This document shows, piece after piece, positions 19,507 to 28,455 of a DNA stretch of 64,000 bases. The stretch is from Constrictibacter sp. MBR-5. Its GTDB lineage: Bacteria > Pseudomonadota > Alphaproteobacteria > JAJUGE01. The stretch spans positions 310,001-374,000 of the forward strand of contig NZ_JBEPTK010000003.1 of NCBI RefSeq assembly GCF_040549485.1, written 5' to 3'. Positions within the stretch are counted from its first letter, which is position 1. Each line of letters starts with the position of its first letter. Under the pieces are notes generated by a model, which saw nothing but the letters and a program-made list of their open reading frames with translations, made no database searches and was not told the DNA's origin. Made by a program: the position numbers and the translations under genes.

Positions 19507-21258
19507 ATGTCGTCGATAGCCCGCGCGTTTTGCCTGACCGTGTCGCTGCTGGCCCTCGCGCCGTCGGCGGTCTGGGCGGCAGGTCCTTCCCGGCCTGCCG
19601 TCGACGAGCCGGTCGTCAAACCGGACAGGCGGAGCACGTCGCTATGGGGCCGGTCCTTCTCCGGCGCCTATCTGGCCGGCCGCCACGCCGAGCGCGAGTT
19701 CGATCTCGGCACCGCAGCCGACCAACTCGAACGCGCGCTGGCGCTGGCACCGGACAATCTGGAACTGCAGCAGCGGGTCTTCCTGCTGAAGCTCAGCGAC
19801 GGCCGTTTCGACGCCTCGCTGCCGCACGCACGGAAGCTGGTCGACGCCCAGGACGGCCTCACCCTTTCCGTCATGCGCGTCGCCCTGGAGCAAGTCCGGC
19901 AGAGCGACTACGCGGCGGCACGCAAGCTCGTCGAAACGATCCCGCCGCTGCGCTACAACGCGGCCGCGCGCCCGATACTGCTGGCATGGATCGCCCTGGC
20001 GGATCAGGGACGCGACGCGGCCCTCGCGGCCCTGGAATCGAGCACAAACCAGCGAGGCTTCCTGCGGCTTCTCGCCCTGCATCGGGCGCTGATCAACGAC
20101 GTCGCAGGCCGCCCCGACGCCGCGGCGGCCGCCTTCTCGTCCCTGATGGAGGGTGATGGCGACCCGTCGCTGCGAGTGGTGCAGCTGGCGACGAATTTCT
20201 ACGCGCGGCAGGGCGATACCGAACAGGCTTCCGCCCTGCGCGACGCCTATCAGCAGACCCACCCGCAATCGGTCACGCTGATGCCCGAGCCCGTGGCGAC
20301 CGGCGGCACTCCCGAACCTCTGATCCGCGACGCACGGGACGGAATTGCGGAAACGCTCTTCAATCTCGCCGGCATCTACTATGACGACCGCGAACTGGCG
20401 ATGGCGCTGGTTCATGCGCGACTGGCCGAAGGCCTGCGCCCTGGCTACCCGATGAGCACCCTGCTCATCGGCGAGATCCTGGAGACGCAGAAACGGTATG
20501 CCGACGCGCTCGCGCTCTACGCGGCGGTGGGCGAGGACACGCCCTTCGCTGCCGCACTGGCACTGCGGGTCGCACGCAACCTAGACCAGCAGGATCGGAC
20601 CGACGAAGCGGTGCGCGTGCTGGAGGCGTTTGCCGCCGACAAGCGGCCGGGAGGAGTCGAGACGCTCCTGGCGCTCGGCCACATCCTGCGCGGTCGCGAG
20701 CGGTTTCAGGAGGCCACGCAGGCCTACGATCGCGCGATCGAGCAGGTCGATACGCTGCAGCCGCAGCACTGGGGCTATTTCTACGCCCGCGGCATCGCCC
20801 TGGAACGCTCGGGAGAATGGGAGCGTGCCCAGGCCGACCTGAAGCAGGCCCTGACGCTCAGCCCGGAACAGCCTTATGTGCTGAACTATCTCGGCTACTC
20901 CTGGATTGACCGCCGCGACAATCTCGAAGAAGCGGAAGGCCTCGTCCGCCGTGCCTCAGAGCTGCGACCCGAGGACGGCTTCATCGCCGACAGCCTGGGC
21001 TGGGTCTATTTCGTCACCGGCCGCTATGAAGAGGCCGTGCGCGAACTCGAGCGCGCGGTTCAGCTGGAACCGGGCGACCCGACGATCAACGAGCATCTCG
21101 GCGACGCCTACTGGAAGGTCGGCCGCCGGAACGAGGCGCGGTTCCAGTGGGCCCATGCGCTGCGCATGGATCCGGACGAGAAGCGCGTCGCGGCGATCGA
21201 GGCGAAGGTCGAATGCGGCCTCGACGGCTGTCCGGTAAAGGCCGCTCGCGGCGGCTGA
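19507..21258 (+). CDS. Secreted tetratricopeptide-repeat protein
   Basis: This 583-residue protein has a signal peptide (about 1-26, ending AVWAAG). It consists almost wholly of TPR helices, clearest at 60-130 and 420-560 (for example ERSGEWERAQADLKQALTLSP, then YVLNYLGYSWIDR, then EEAVRELERAVQLEPGDP). It probably acts as a periplasmic or outer-membrane scaffold. Proteins of this kind sit next to ispE in many alphaproteobacteria, but no function is established. No lipobox Cys is present. It lies in a rightward run after ETF-QO and ends 22 nt before ispE, so the latter two are probably one transcript. Confidence 0.8.
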   Translation: MSSIARAFCLTVSLLALAPSAVWAAGPSRPAVDEPVVKPDRRSTSLWGRSFSGAYLAGRHAEREFDLGTAADQLERALALAPDNLELQQRVFLLKLSDGRFDASLPHARKLVDAQDGLTLSVMRVALEQVRQSDYAAARKLVETIPPLRYNAAARPILLAWIALADQGRDAALAALESSTNQRGFLRLLALHRALINDVAGRPDAAAAAFSSLMEGDGDPSLRVVQLATNFYARQGDTEQASALRDAYQQTHPQSVTLMPEPVATGGTPEPLIRDARDGIAETLFNLAGIYYDDRELAMALVHARLAEGLRPGYPMSTLLIGEILETQKRYADALALYAAVGEDTPFAAALALRVARNLDQQDRTDEAVRVLEAFAADKRPGGVETLLALGHILRGRERFQEATQAYDRAIEQVDTLQPQHWGYFYARGIALERSGEWERAQADLKQALTLSPEQPYVLNYLGYSWIDRRDNLEEAEGLVRRASELRPEDGFIADSLGWVYFVTGRYEEAVRELERAVQLEPGDPTINEHLGDAYWKVGRRNEARFQWAHALRMDPDEKRVAAIEAKVECGLDGCPVKAARGG

Positions 21259-21283
21259 CGCGCATGACAATCCCGCTGTCGTG

Positions 21284-22162
21284 ATGCCGCCGGCCATCAC
21301 CGCCGCCGCGCATGCCAAGATCAACCTGTTCCTGCACGTCGTCGGACGGCGGCCGGCCGGCTACCACCTGATCGAAAGCCTCGTCGCGTTCGCCGACGCG
21401 CACGACGTCGTGTCGGTCAGGCCCGCCGACGGCCTCAGGCTTTCAGTCGACGGACCCTTCGCCGACGAACTGGACGGGCCGGTGGAGCACAATCTCGTCC
21501 ACCGCGCGGCAACGGGGCTGCAGGCGGCGTATGCGATATCGGACGGGGCCGACATCCGCCTGACGAAGAACCTTCCCGTGGCCTCCGGCATCGGCGGCGG
21601 ATCCGCCGACGCCGCCGCCGCGCTCCTCGCCCTCTGCAGGCTGTGGAACATCGATCCCGACCAGCGCCGGCTGGCGGACCTGGGGCTCGCTCTGGGCGCC
21701 GATGTGCCGGTATGCCTCGCCGGCACGCCGGCGCTGGTGTCTGGCATCGGGGAAACCGTGGTGCCGCTTTCCGCGCTTCCGCCTTGCGGCATCCTCCTCG
21801 TTAACCCGCGGGTCGCGCTGTCGACGGCAGCCGTGTTCCGAACGCGCATAGACCGCTTTTCCGTTCCGCGTCTCCCAGGCGGCAACCTCATTGGCGAGAT
21901 CGCCAGTGCCGCGGAGTTGGCGCGGTTTCTGTCGCTGTACGACAATGATCTTGCCGAAGCGGCAATCCGGCTCGCGCCGGACATCGCGCCGACGCTGGAC
22001 GCGATCGCTGCGACGCCCGGATGCCTGCTGGCACGCCTCTCCGGCAGCGGCGCCACCTGCTTCGGCCTGTACGAGAGCGCCGGCCTGGCGGAGGCGGCCG
22101 CGACCCGTGTCGCCGCCGAGCATCCCGCCTGGTGGATCGCGCCGGGACGCCTCCGCGGCTGA
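21284..22162 (+). CDS. ispE: 4-diphosphocytidyl-2-C-methyl-D-erythritol kinase
   Basis: This 292-residue GHMP-family kinase carries out the fourth step of the MEP isoprenoid pathway. The motifs are AHAKINLFLHVVGRRPAGYHLIESLV at the N-terminus (substrate Lys and His), the ATP loop LPVASGIGGGSADAAAAL near residue 100, and a C-terminal ARLSGSGATCFGL. A GTG directly precedes the ATG (21281), so the start may be one codon earlier. It converges on ppsA with only 3 bp between stops, and there is no room for a hairpin terminator. Confidence 0.95.
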   Translation: MPPAITAAAHAKINLFLHVVGRRPAGYHLIESLVAFADAHDVVSVRPADGLRLSVDGPFADELDGPVEHNLVHRAATGLQAAYAISDGADIRLTKNLPVASGIGGGSADAAAALLALCRLWNIDPDQRRLADLGLALGADVPVCLAGTPALVSGIGETVVPLSALPPCGILLVNPRVALSTAAVFRTRIDRFSVPRLPGGNLIGEIASAAELARFLSLYDNDLAEAAIRLAPDIAPTLDAIAATPGCLLARLSGSGATCFGLYESAGLAEAAATRVAAEHPAWWIAPGRLRG

Positions 22163-22165
22163 GCG

Positions 22166-24586
22166 TCACCCGCCGCGGCCGAGTTCGTCCTCCAGCTTCA
22201 GGATCATGGCGGTGGTCGGCACGACGCGGTCGGGCGTCAGGCTGATGGAATCGATCCCGTGGCGAACGAGGAAGTCCGCCACCTCGGGATAGTCCGAGGG
22301 TGCCTGCCCGCAGATGCCGACGTGCCGGCCGTTGCGCCGGGCCCCCTCGATCGCGAGCCGGATCGTCTCCAGCACGCCGGGATCGCGCTCGTCATAGTCG
22401 AAGGCGACCATCTCGGAATCCCGATCCACGCCGAGGACCAGCTGGGTGAGATCGTTCGAACCGATGGAGAAGCCGTCGAAGATCCGGGCGAAGGCGTCGA
22501 TCTGCATGACGTTGTTGGGGATCTCGCACATCACGTACACCTCCAGCCCATCCTCGCCGCGAACGAGCCCGTGTTTCGCCATCAGCGCGACCACGGACGC
22601 GCCCTCGTCCACCCGGCGGCAGAAGGGCACCATGACCTTGAGGTTGGTCAGGCCCATGTCGCGGCGGACCCGCAGCAAGGCCGCGCATTCCAGCGCGAAC
22701 CCCTCCGCATAGGCGGGGTGGCCGTAGCGCGCCGCACCGCGGAACCCGAGCATCGGGTTGGGCTCCGCGGCCTCGAACGCAGCACCGCCGACCAGGCTGC
22801 CATATTCGTTCGTCTTGAAGTCCGAGAGACGGACGATCACCGGCTTCGGCCAGAAGGCCGCGGCGATCGTTCCCACCCCCTCCGACAGCTTCTCGACGAA
22901 GAAGGCGGCGCCGTCGCCGCCATGGTGCCGGGTCAGACGCCCGATCTCGCTGCGCGCCTGCGGGTCTGTCACGCGCTCGGGGTGGAGAAGGGCCATCGGA
23001 TGGGCCCGCACATGCTCGGAGATGATGAACTCCAGCCGGGCGAGGCCGACCCCGTCGTTCGGAACGAAGCTGGTCCGGAACGCCAGTTCGGGGTTGCCCA
23101 GGTTGATCATCACGTGCGTGCGCGGCCGACGCGTGTCGCCGATCGCGATCACCTCCGTCTCGAAGGGCACGGTGCCGGCATAGACCCGCCCTTCGTCGCC
23201 CTCGGCGCACGACACCGTCACGATGGCATCGTCCGCCAGCGTCTCGGTCGCGGTCGCCGCGCCGACCACCGCGGGGATGCCCAGTTCGCGGGCGACGATG
23301 GCCGCATGGCAGGTCCGCCCGCCGCGATTTGTTACGATGGCCGACGCCGTCTTCATCACCGGCTCCCAGTCGGGCGTGGTCGTGTCGGCCACGAGGACGC
23401 CACCCGGTTCGAAGCGTTCCAGGTCGCGGGGGCCCCGGACGATCCGCACGGCGCCGCAGCCGACCCGCTCGCCGATCGCCCGCCCGCGGGCGAGAATCTC
23501 GGCGGTGCCTTTCATGATCCAGCGTTCGAACCCTGCGGCGGCGCGCTGCGAGATCACCGTCTCCGGCCGCGCCTGGATCAGGAACAGCTCCCCGGTCAGC
23601 CCGTCCTTGGCCCACTCCATATCCATCGGCCGGTGCTCGCCGGCCTTGGCGCTGTAGTGCTTCTCACACTTGGTCGCGAAATCGGCGAGGAGCATCACCT
23701 CGGCATCGGAGATGCAGAAGCGGTCGCGCTCGGCGTCCGCCGTCTCTACCGTCCGGGTGCTGTGACGGCTCGACCCTTCGGCGTAGATCATCTTCTGCTG
23801 CTTGGCACCCAGCGTGCGGCGAAGGACGCAGCGGCGGCCGGCATCGAAGGTCGGCTTGTGGACGTAGAATTCGTCTGGATCGACCGTCCCCTGGACGACC
23901 GTCTCGCCCAGCCCCCAGGCGCCCGTGATGAAGACGACGTCGCGAAAGCCGGACTCGGTGTCGAGCGAGAACATCACGCCGCTCGAGGCCAGGTCGGCGC
24001 GCACCATCTTCTGGATGCCCACCGACAGCAGCACCTTCAGATGATCGAATCCCTGGTCGATCCGGTACGAGATCGCCCGGTCGGTGAACAGCGACGCGAA
24101 GCAGCGCTTGGCGGCGTCCAGCACCTGCGCATCGCCGGAAATGTTGAGGAAGCTCTCGTGCTGCCCGGCGAAGGAGGCGCTCGGCAGGTCCTCCGCCGTG
24201 GCGCTGCTGCGCACCGCGACGCTCGTATGACCGCCATAGGCCGCTTCCAGTTGTCGGTAGGCCTCGACGATCTCCGCCGCCATGTCGTCCGGCAGGGGCG
24301 CCCCATAGACGAGGTCGCGCAGCGCCCGCCCGCGCCGGGCGAAATCCGCCATGTCGCGCTTGTCGAGGCCGGCGATCAGCGCGCGCATCGCCGCGTCGAT
24401 ACCGGCACGCTCGACGAAGTGACGATAGCCGTCGGCGGTGACCGCGAAGCCGTTGGGCACGTTCACGCCCATCGGCACCAGTTCGCGGTACATCTCGCCG
24501 AGCGAGGCGTTCTTGCCACCCACGAGGGCGACGTCGCCGATTCCGAGGTCCGCAAACCAGCGGATGAAGCTGGGCTGATGTGCCAT
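22166..24586 (-). CDS. ppsA: Phosphoenolpyruvate synthase (pyruvate, water dikinase)
   Basis: This 806-residue enzyme converts pyruvate, ATP and water to PEP, AMP and phosphate for gluconeogenesis. The N-terminal ATP-grasp part begins FADLGIGDVALVGGKNASLGEMY, with VAVRSSATAEDLPSASFAGQ near 115. The swivelling phospho-His domain has GGRTCHAAIVARELGIP (about 400-450), with the phospho-carrying His. The C-terminal TIM barrel ends with the catalytic Cys motif VGICGQAPSD. The ATG at 24586 has a GAGGAG site. A gene for the matching bifunctional kinase/phosphorylase (37930-38751) is also in the window, so the phosphoswitch Thr next to the active-site His is probably its target. Confidence 0.95.
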   Translation of the reverse strand: MAHQPSFIRWFADLGIGDVALVGGKNASLGEMYRELVPMGVNVPNGFAVTADGYRHFVERAGIDAAMRALIAGLDKRDMADFARRGRALRDLVYGAPLPDDMAAEIVEAYRQLEAAYGGHTSVAVRSSATAEDLPSASFAGQHESFLNISGDAQVLDAAKRCFASLFTDRAISYRIDQGFDHLKVLLSVGIQKMVRADLASSGVMFSLDTESGFRDVVFITGAWGLGETVVQGTVDPDEFYVHKPTFDAGRRCVLRRTLGAKQQKMIYAEGSSRHSTRTVETADAERDRFCISDAEVMLLADFATKCEKHYSAKAGEHRPMDMEWAKDGLTGELFLIQARPETVISQRAAAGFERWIMKGTAEILARGRAIGERVGCGAVRIVRGPRDLERFEPGGVLVADTTTPDWEPVMKTASAIVTNRGGRTCHAAIVARELGIPAVVGAATATETLADDAIVTVSCAEGDEGRVYAGTVPFETEVIAIGDTRRPRTHVMINLGNPELAFRTSFVPNDGVGLARLEFIISEHVRAHPMALLHPERVTDPQARSEIGRLTRHHGGDGAAFFVEKLSEGVGTIAAAFWPKPVIVRLSDFKTNEYGSLVGGAAFEAAEPNPMLGFRGAARYGHPAYAEGFALECAALLRVRRDMGLTNLKVMVPFCRRVDEGASVVALMAKHGLVRGEDGLEVYVMCEIPNNVMQIDAFARIFDGFSIGSNDLTQLVLGVDRDSEMVAFDYDERDPGVLETIRLAIEGARRNGRHVGICGQAPSDYPEVADFLVRHGIDSISLTPDRVVPTTAMILKLEDELGRGG

Positions 24587-24780
24587 CCGTTGCTCCTCGT
24601 ACTGTGCCGCCAGCCGGCGGATCATCGGGACGAACCTGCACCGGCAAGCCTTCGACGGCATTGACGCACGTCAAGCGCGAGCGATCCAGGCTGCCGGTTG
24701 ACCGTGGGAGGACGGGCGGTCGATCATCGGACACGCCGTCGGCAGAGACCGGCCGCCCGTCGCGCAGTGGGAGAAGCGCC

Positions 24781-25893
24781 TTGAAGATCGCCAGCGTCAC
24801 CGTCGACCGATACCGCTCCGACGCCAAGGCCGCGGCCCCCGGCTACGGCGGCGAAATCCTGATTGTGACCGTCTCGACCGACGATGGACCGTCCGGCATG
24901 GGCTTCGCGACCGCGTCCTCTGCGAGCGCGCCCATCCTGACGGCTTTGATCGAGACCATCATCCAGCCGGTGATCGCCGGCGAGGATGCGATGCTGACCG
25001 AGCGCCTCTGGTGGCGGATGCACGAGGCGATCCCGCGTCGGGGCGGGGAGGGGCTGATGCGTCTCGCCACGGCCGCCGTCGACTTCGCCCTCTGGGACAT
25101 CAAGGGCAAGGCGGCCGGCGTGCCCGTCGCGGCGCTCTTCGGCGGCCGCCGCGAGAAGATTCCCACCTACGCCAACTGCGCCCATCACCTGCCGGCGGAC
25201 AAGCTGGCCGAGCGTGCCGCCAAGGACGTGGCGAACGGGCACAAGGCCCTCAAGATCCGCGGCACGCGTAGCTTCGTGACGCCGGCCGAAGCGACCGAGC
25301 GGGTGCGCCAGGTGCGCGCCGCCATCGGCCCCGGCATCCGCCTGATGGTGGACGTCAACGGCAGCTGGGACGTCGACACCGCCGTCCAGCAGCTGAAGGC
25401 GTGGGAGCCGTACGACGTCTACTGGCTGGAGGAGCCGGTGCCGCCGCACGACATCGCGGGCTACCGGCGCGTGCGCGAACGGTCGGGCGGCACCTATATC
25501 GTCGGCGGCGAGCAGCATGTGGGGCTCGGCGAATTCGAGCGGCTGATCGGCATGGAGGCGGTCGACATCGTCCAGCCGAACGCGGCGATCACCGGCGGCA
25601 TCACCGACTGGCTGCGCATCCACGCCTTCGCCACCGCCAACGGCATCCCGGTCTCGCCCTGGAACCTGCAGGCGGTGCATCTGCACATGGCGGCCGGACT
25701 GCCGAACGTGCAGTGGATCGAGTATTTCATGCCCGACAACGCGCTGCTGGCGTTCCAGACGCAGCTCTTTACGGGACCGGCACTGCGCGAAGAGGTCACG
25801 CCGGACGGCGTCTTCCTGCTGCCGCCCGACGCGCCGGGCCTCGGCCTGGAGATCGACCCGGCGATCGCCGAGGCGACCCGCGTCAGGAACTGA
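24781..25893 (+). CDS. Enolase-superfamily (mandelate racemase/muconate lactonizing-like) protein
   Basis: This 370-residue protein starts with TTG behind GGGAGAAG. It has the N-terminal capping domain (about 1-120) and the (beta/alpha)7-beta barrel with Mg ligands in LMVDVNGSWD, YWLEEPVPP and GGEQHVG. The second-strand motif reads LKIRGT (K-x-R). Where mandelate racemase has the Asp-His catalytic dyad, the sequence reads QPNAAITGG (Asn) and SPWN (Trp), so the standard racemase/dehydratase chemistry is doubtful. A sugar-acid dehydratase-like or one-base role is possible. It converges with a LysR gene (11-nt overlap) and is divergent from ppsA. Confidence 0.8.
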   Translation: MKIASVTVDRYRSDAKAAAPGYGGEILIVTVSTDDGPSGMGFATASSASAPILTALIETIIQPVIAGEDAMLTERLWWRMHEAIPRRGGEGLMRLATAAVDFALWDIKGKAAGVPVAALFGGRREKIPTYANCAHHLPADKLAERAAKDVANGHKALKIRGTRSFVTPAEATERVRQVRAAIGPGIRLMVDVNGSWDVDTAVQQLKAWEPYDVYWLEEPVPPHDIAGYRRVRERSGGTYIVGGEQHVGLGEFERLIGMEAVDIVQPNAAITGGITDWLRIHAFATANGIPVSPWNLQAVHLHMAAGLPNVQWIEYFMPDNALLAFQTQLFTGPALREEVTPDGVFLLPPDAPGLGLEIDPAIAEATRVRN

Positions 25894-26857
25894 GCGAGGC
25901 GCGCGCCGCCGAGGCCGCGGCGGCGGGCGCGGGCGGCGTCGTGGTGAGGAAGGCGTCGTCGATCTGCCCGAAGAGTTCGACGGCCCAGTCGACGAAGGCC
26001 CGCAGCTTGCTGCTGGGGTGCCGCGTCGGCTGATACGCGATGAAGAGGGGCAGCGGCCCGCACTCCCAGTCGTTCAGCACCGGGACGAGCCGCCCGTCGG
26101 CGAGGTGCTCGTCCACCAGCATCGTCGGTACCTGGATCACGCCCAGCCCGGCGACGCTGGCGGCGATGTAGGACGTGCATTCGTTCACCGACACGGACGG
26201 ACGGCCGTCGATCTCCAGGACCTCGCCGTCGCGCAGGAATTCCAGGGACAGCGGCGCACCGCCGGAACTGCCGGTGAAGAAGCCGACGATGCGGTGATCC
26301 GCCGCCAAGTCGGACGGATGCTCGGGCCTGCCGTGCCGCTGCACGTAGCCCGGCGAGGCGCAGGTGACGCCGCGCAGCGTCACCAGCTTGCGCGCCACCA
26401 GCGACTGCTCGCCCGGGTCGCAGGCGCGGATCACGCAGTCGACGTTCTCGCCGAGGAGATCGACCAGCCGGTCGGACACGCCGACATTTACCTGGATCTC
26501 GGGATAGCGCGCATGGAAGTCCGGCATCGCCGGAATGAGAATGCGGTGGGCCACCGCCGCCGGCACGTCGATGCGCAGCCTGCCGTGCAGCCTGCCCTGG
26601 GAGAGCGTCATGCTGCCGTCCAGCGCCTCGATGTCGCCGAGCAGCTTGCTCGCCTTCTCGTAGTAGGCGGCTCCCTCGTCGGTGACGGTGACGCGCCGGG
26701 TCGTGCGGTGCAGCAGCTTGGTGCGCAGGTGCGCCTCCAGGATCTGCACGAGCTTCGTGACGGTCGGCTTGGGAATATCCAGCGTCTGCGCCGCGCGGGT
26801 GAAGCTTCCGGCCTCCACCACGCGCACGAAGGCGCGCATCGCCGCCAATTGATCCAT
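25883..26857 (-). CDS. LysR-family transcriptional regulator
   Basis: This 324-residue regulator has an N-terminal winged helix (MDQLAAMRAFVRVVEAGSFTRAA..., residues 1-60, with the recognition helix near KPTVTKLVQILE). A two-lobed LysR substrate domain follows (about 90-300). The ATG at 26857 starts in register with most family members; a GTG at 26875 would add six residues. It is divergent from the RND efflux pair over a 326-bp gap, which is the classical layout for a LysR activator of efflux (compare mexT-mexEF). It could alternatively control the convergent enolase-like gene. Confidence 0.9.
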   Translation of the reverse strand: MDQLAAMRAFVRVVEAGSFTRAAQTLDIPKPTVTKLVQILEAHLRTKLLHRTTRRVTVTDEGAAYYEKASKLLGDIEALDGSMTLSQGRLHGRLRIDVPAAVAHRILIPAMPDFHARYPEIQVNVGVSDRLVDLLGENVDCVIRACDPGEQSLVARKLVTLRGVTCASPGYVQRHGRPEHPSDLAADHRIVGFFTGSSGGAPLSLEFLRDGEVLEIDGRPSVSVNECTSYIAASVAGLGVIQVPTMLVDEHLADGRLVPVLNDWECGPLPLFIAYQPTRHPSSKLRAFVDWAVELFGQIDDAFLTTTPPAPAAAASAARASLSS

Positions 26858-27183
26858 AGGCTTGCCCTCGGCCACCGTCCACCGGCTGCGGCGGATGGTA
26901 GCGATTGTTCACCAGCGGGAAAAATGAAATTCCGAAACGCGCCTTTATCCCGCGGCACGGCATCCATACCCTTTGTTGCAGCGCAGCACATCCCTGCCGC
27001 GCCCGTCGCGCCACGGCATGGCGAACAACCGGAGTTCACCGATGACCAGTCGACGGCGCCTGCGCCGGACCGGCAGCGGTAGGCCCGTGCCGGACCGGCA
27101 ATCCCTATCCGGCGACATCCGAAGTATCGGCGCGCCGCGGCTCGTTCCGAACGATGCCGCCGGCCGCGCCAGAGGAGCCTGAC
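26858..27183. promoter_or_regulatory. Divergent control region between the LysR gene and the efflux genes
   Basis: These 326 bases include an AT-richer patch at 26900-26960. It contains an imperfect inverted repeat CGGGAAAAA (26916-26924) / TTTATCCCG (26944-26952), a possible regulator site. No credible small gene was found, and the open frame at 26973-27182 is Arg/Pro-rich noise. The leader before the efflux gene has an AGAGGAG ribosome site. Confidence 0.5.
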
Positions 27184-28374
27184 ATGTCCTCTTTCCCGAC
27201 CAAGAGCGTCCTGCTGGCCGTTGCCGTCCTGGCAGGCGCCGGGGCGCTCGGCGCTCCCTTCATCCTCGACAGCATCGGGCATGGCGCCAAGGCCGAGGCC
27301 CCCGCCCAGGCGACGCCGCAGGCGACACCGGTCTCGGTCGCGCGCGTCGAGCAGCACGCCGTCTCCCCCTGGGACGAGTTCTCCGGCCGGCTCGAGGCCG
27401 TGGAGCGCGTCGAAATCCGCTCGCGCGTCGCCGGAGCCATCCAGGCGGTGCATTTCCGTGAGGGCGCGCTGGTGAAGAAGGGCGACCTTCTCGTCACGAT
27501 CGACCCCGCCCCGTTCGCCGCGGCCGTCGAACGCGCCCAGGCGCAGGTTCGGGCGGCGCAGGCCAACGTGGTCCTGACGCGCCGCGCACAGGACCGGGCG
27601 CAGTCGCTCTCCACCACCGGCAACATCTCGAATCGCGACCTCGATCAGCGCGTCAACGCCTACCGCGAGGCGAGCGCCAACCTCGCCGGTGCCGAGGCGG
27701 CGCTCAAGGCCGCCCGCCTCGACCTCGGCTACACCACCATCGAGGCGCCCGTGTCGGGGCGGGTCGGCCGGCGCGAGATCACCGTGGGCAACCTCGTGTC
27801 CGCCGGTCCGCAAGCGCCCGCCCTGACGACGCTCGTCTCGGTCGACCCGATCTATGCGGGCTTCGAGGCGGACGAACAGATCGTGACCCGCGCCCTGAGC
27901 CTGCTGCCCCAGGGCAAGGACGCGCGCGCCGAAATCGGCCTGATCCCGGTGCAGATGGGCACCGCCGCGGACACGGGCACGCCGCTCACCGGCCGCCTGC
28001 AGCTGGTCGATAACGCCGTCGACCCGCGCAGCGGCACGGTGCGCGTGCGCGCCGTCTTCGACAATCCGGACGGGCGGCTGATGCCAGGCCAGTTCGTGCG
28101 CATCCGGATGGGACGGCCGGTAGCCGAACCGGCGCTGCTGATCACCGAGCGCGCCGTCGGCACCGACCAGGACAAGAAATACGTCATGGTCGTCGACGGC
28201 GACAACAAGGCCACCTATCGCGAGGTCACCCTCGGGCCGACCGCGGCAGGCCTGCGCATCGTCACCTCCGGCCTGAAGGAAGGCGAGCGCATCGTCGTCA
28301 ACGGCCTGCACCGCATACGGCCCGGCGCGCTGATCGCGCCGCAGGCCGTCCCCATGGAGAACGGCGGCGCCTGA
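27184..28374 (+). CDS. RND efflux periplasmic adaptor (membrane fusion protein)
   Basis: This 396-residue protein of the AcrA/MexE type bridges an inner-membrane RND pump and an outer-membrane channel. A hydrophobic N-terminal segment (about 8-30) acts as anchor or signal, and no lipobox Cys is present. The barrel-sandwich (lipoyl) half-motif is VEIRSRVAGAIQAVHFREGALVKKGDLL (about 75-105), with its partner TIEAPVSGRVGRREITVGNLV near 190. The hairpin lies between them (about 115-175) and the beta-barrel and MP domains run to about 385. It lies 81 bp upstream of the pump gene. No outer-membrane factor gene is adjacent. Confidence 0.92.
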   Translation: MSSFPTKSVLLAVAVLAGAGALGAPFILDSIGHGAKAEAPAQATPQATPVSVARVEQHAVSPWDEFSGRLEAVERVEIRSRVAGAIQAVHFREGALVKKGDLLVTIDPAPFAAAVERAQAQVRAAQANVVLTRRAQDRAQSLSTTGNISNRDLDQRVNAYREASANLAGAEAALKAARLDLGYTTIEAPVSGRVGRREITVGNLVSAGPQAPALTTLVSVDPIYAGFEADEQIVTRALSLLPQGKDARAEIGLIPVQMGTAADTGTPLTGRLQLVDNAVDPRSGTVRVRAVFDNPDGRLMPGQFVRIRMGRPVAEPALLITERAVGTDQDKKYVMVVDGDNKATYREVTLGPTAAGLRIVTSGLKEGERIVVNGLHRIRPGALIAPQAVPMENGGA

Positions 28375-28455
28375 CGGCGCCCACTCCGCCGCCCTCTCCG
28401 ATGCCGTTCCGCCGCCGGCCGTGCCGCGCGGCTTCCCGACGCGAGCGAAAACGCC

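Noticed and set aside
26973-27182. 69-codon frame in the LysR-efflux gap
   Set aside because: Rich in Arg, Ser and Pro with no similarity, no good ribosome site, and it overlaps the efflux gene leader.
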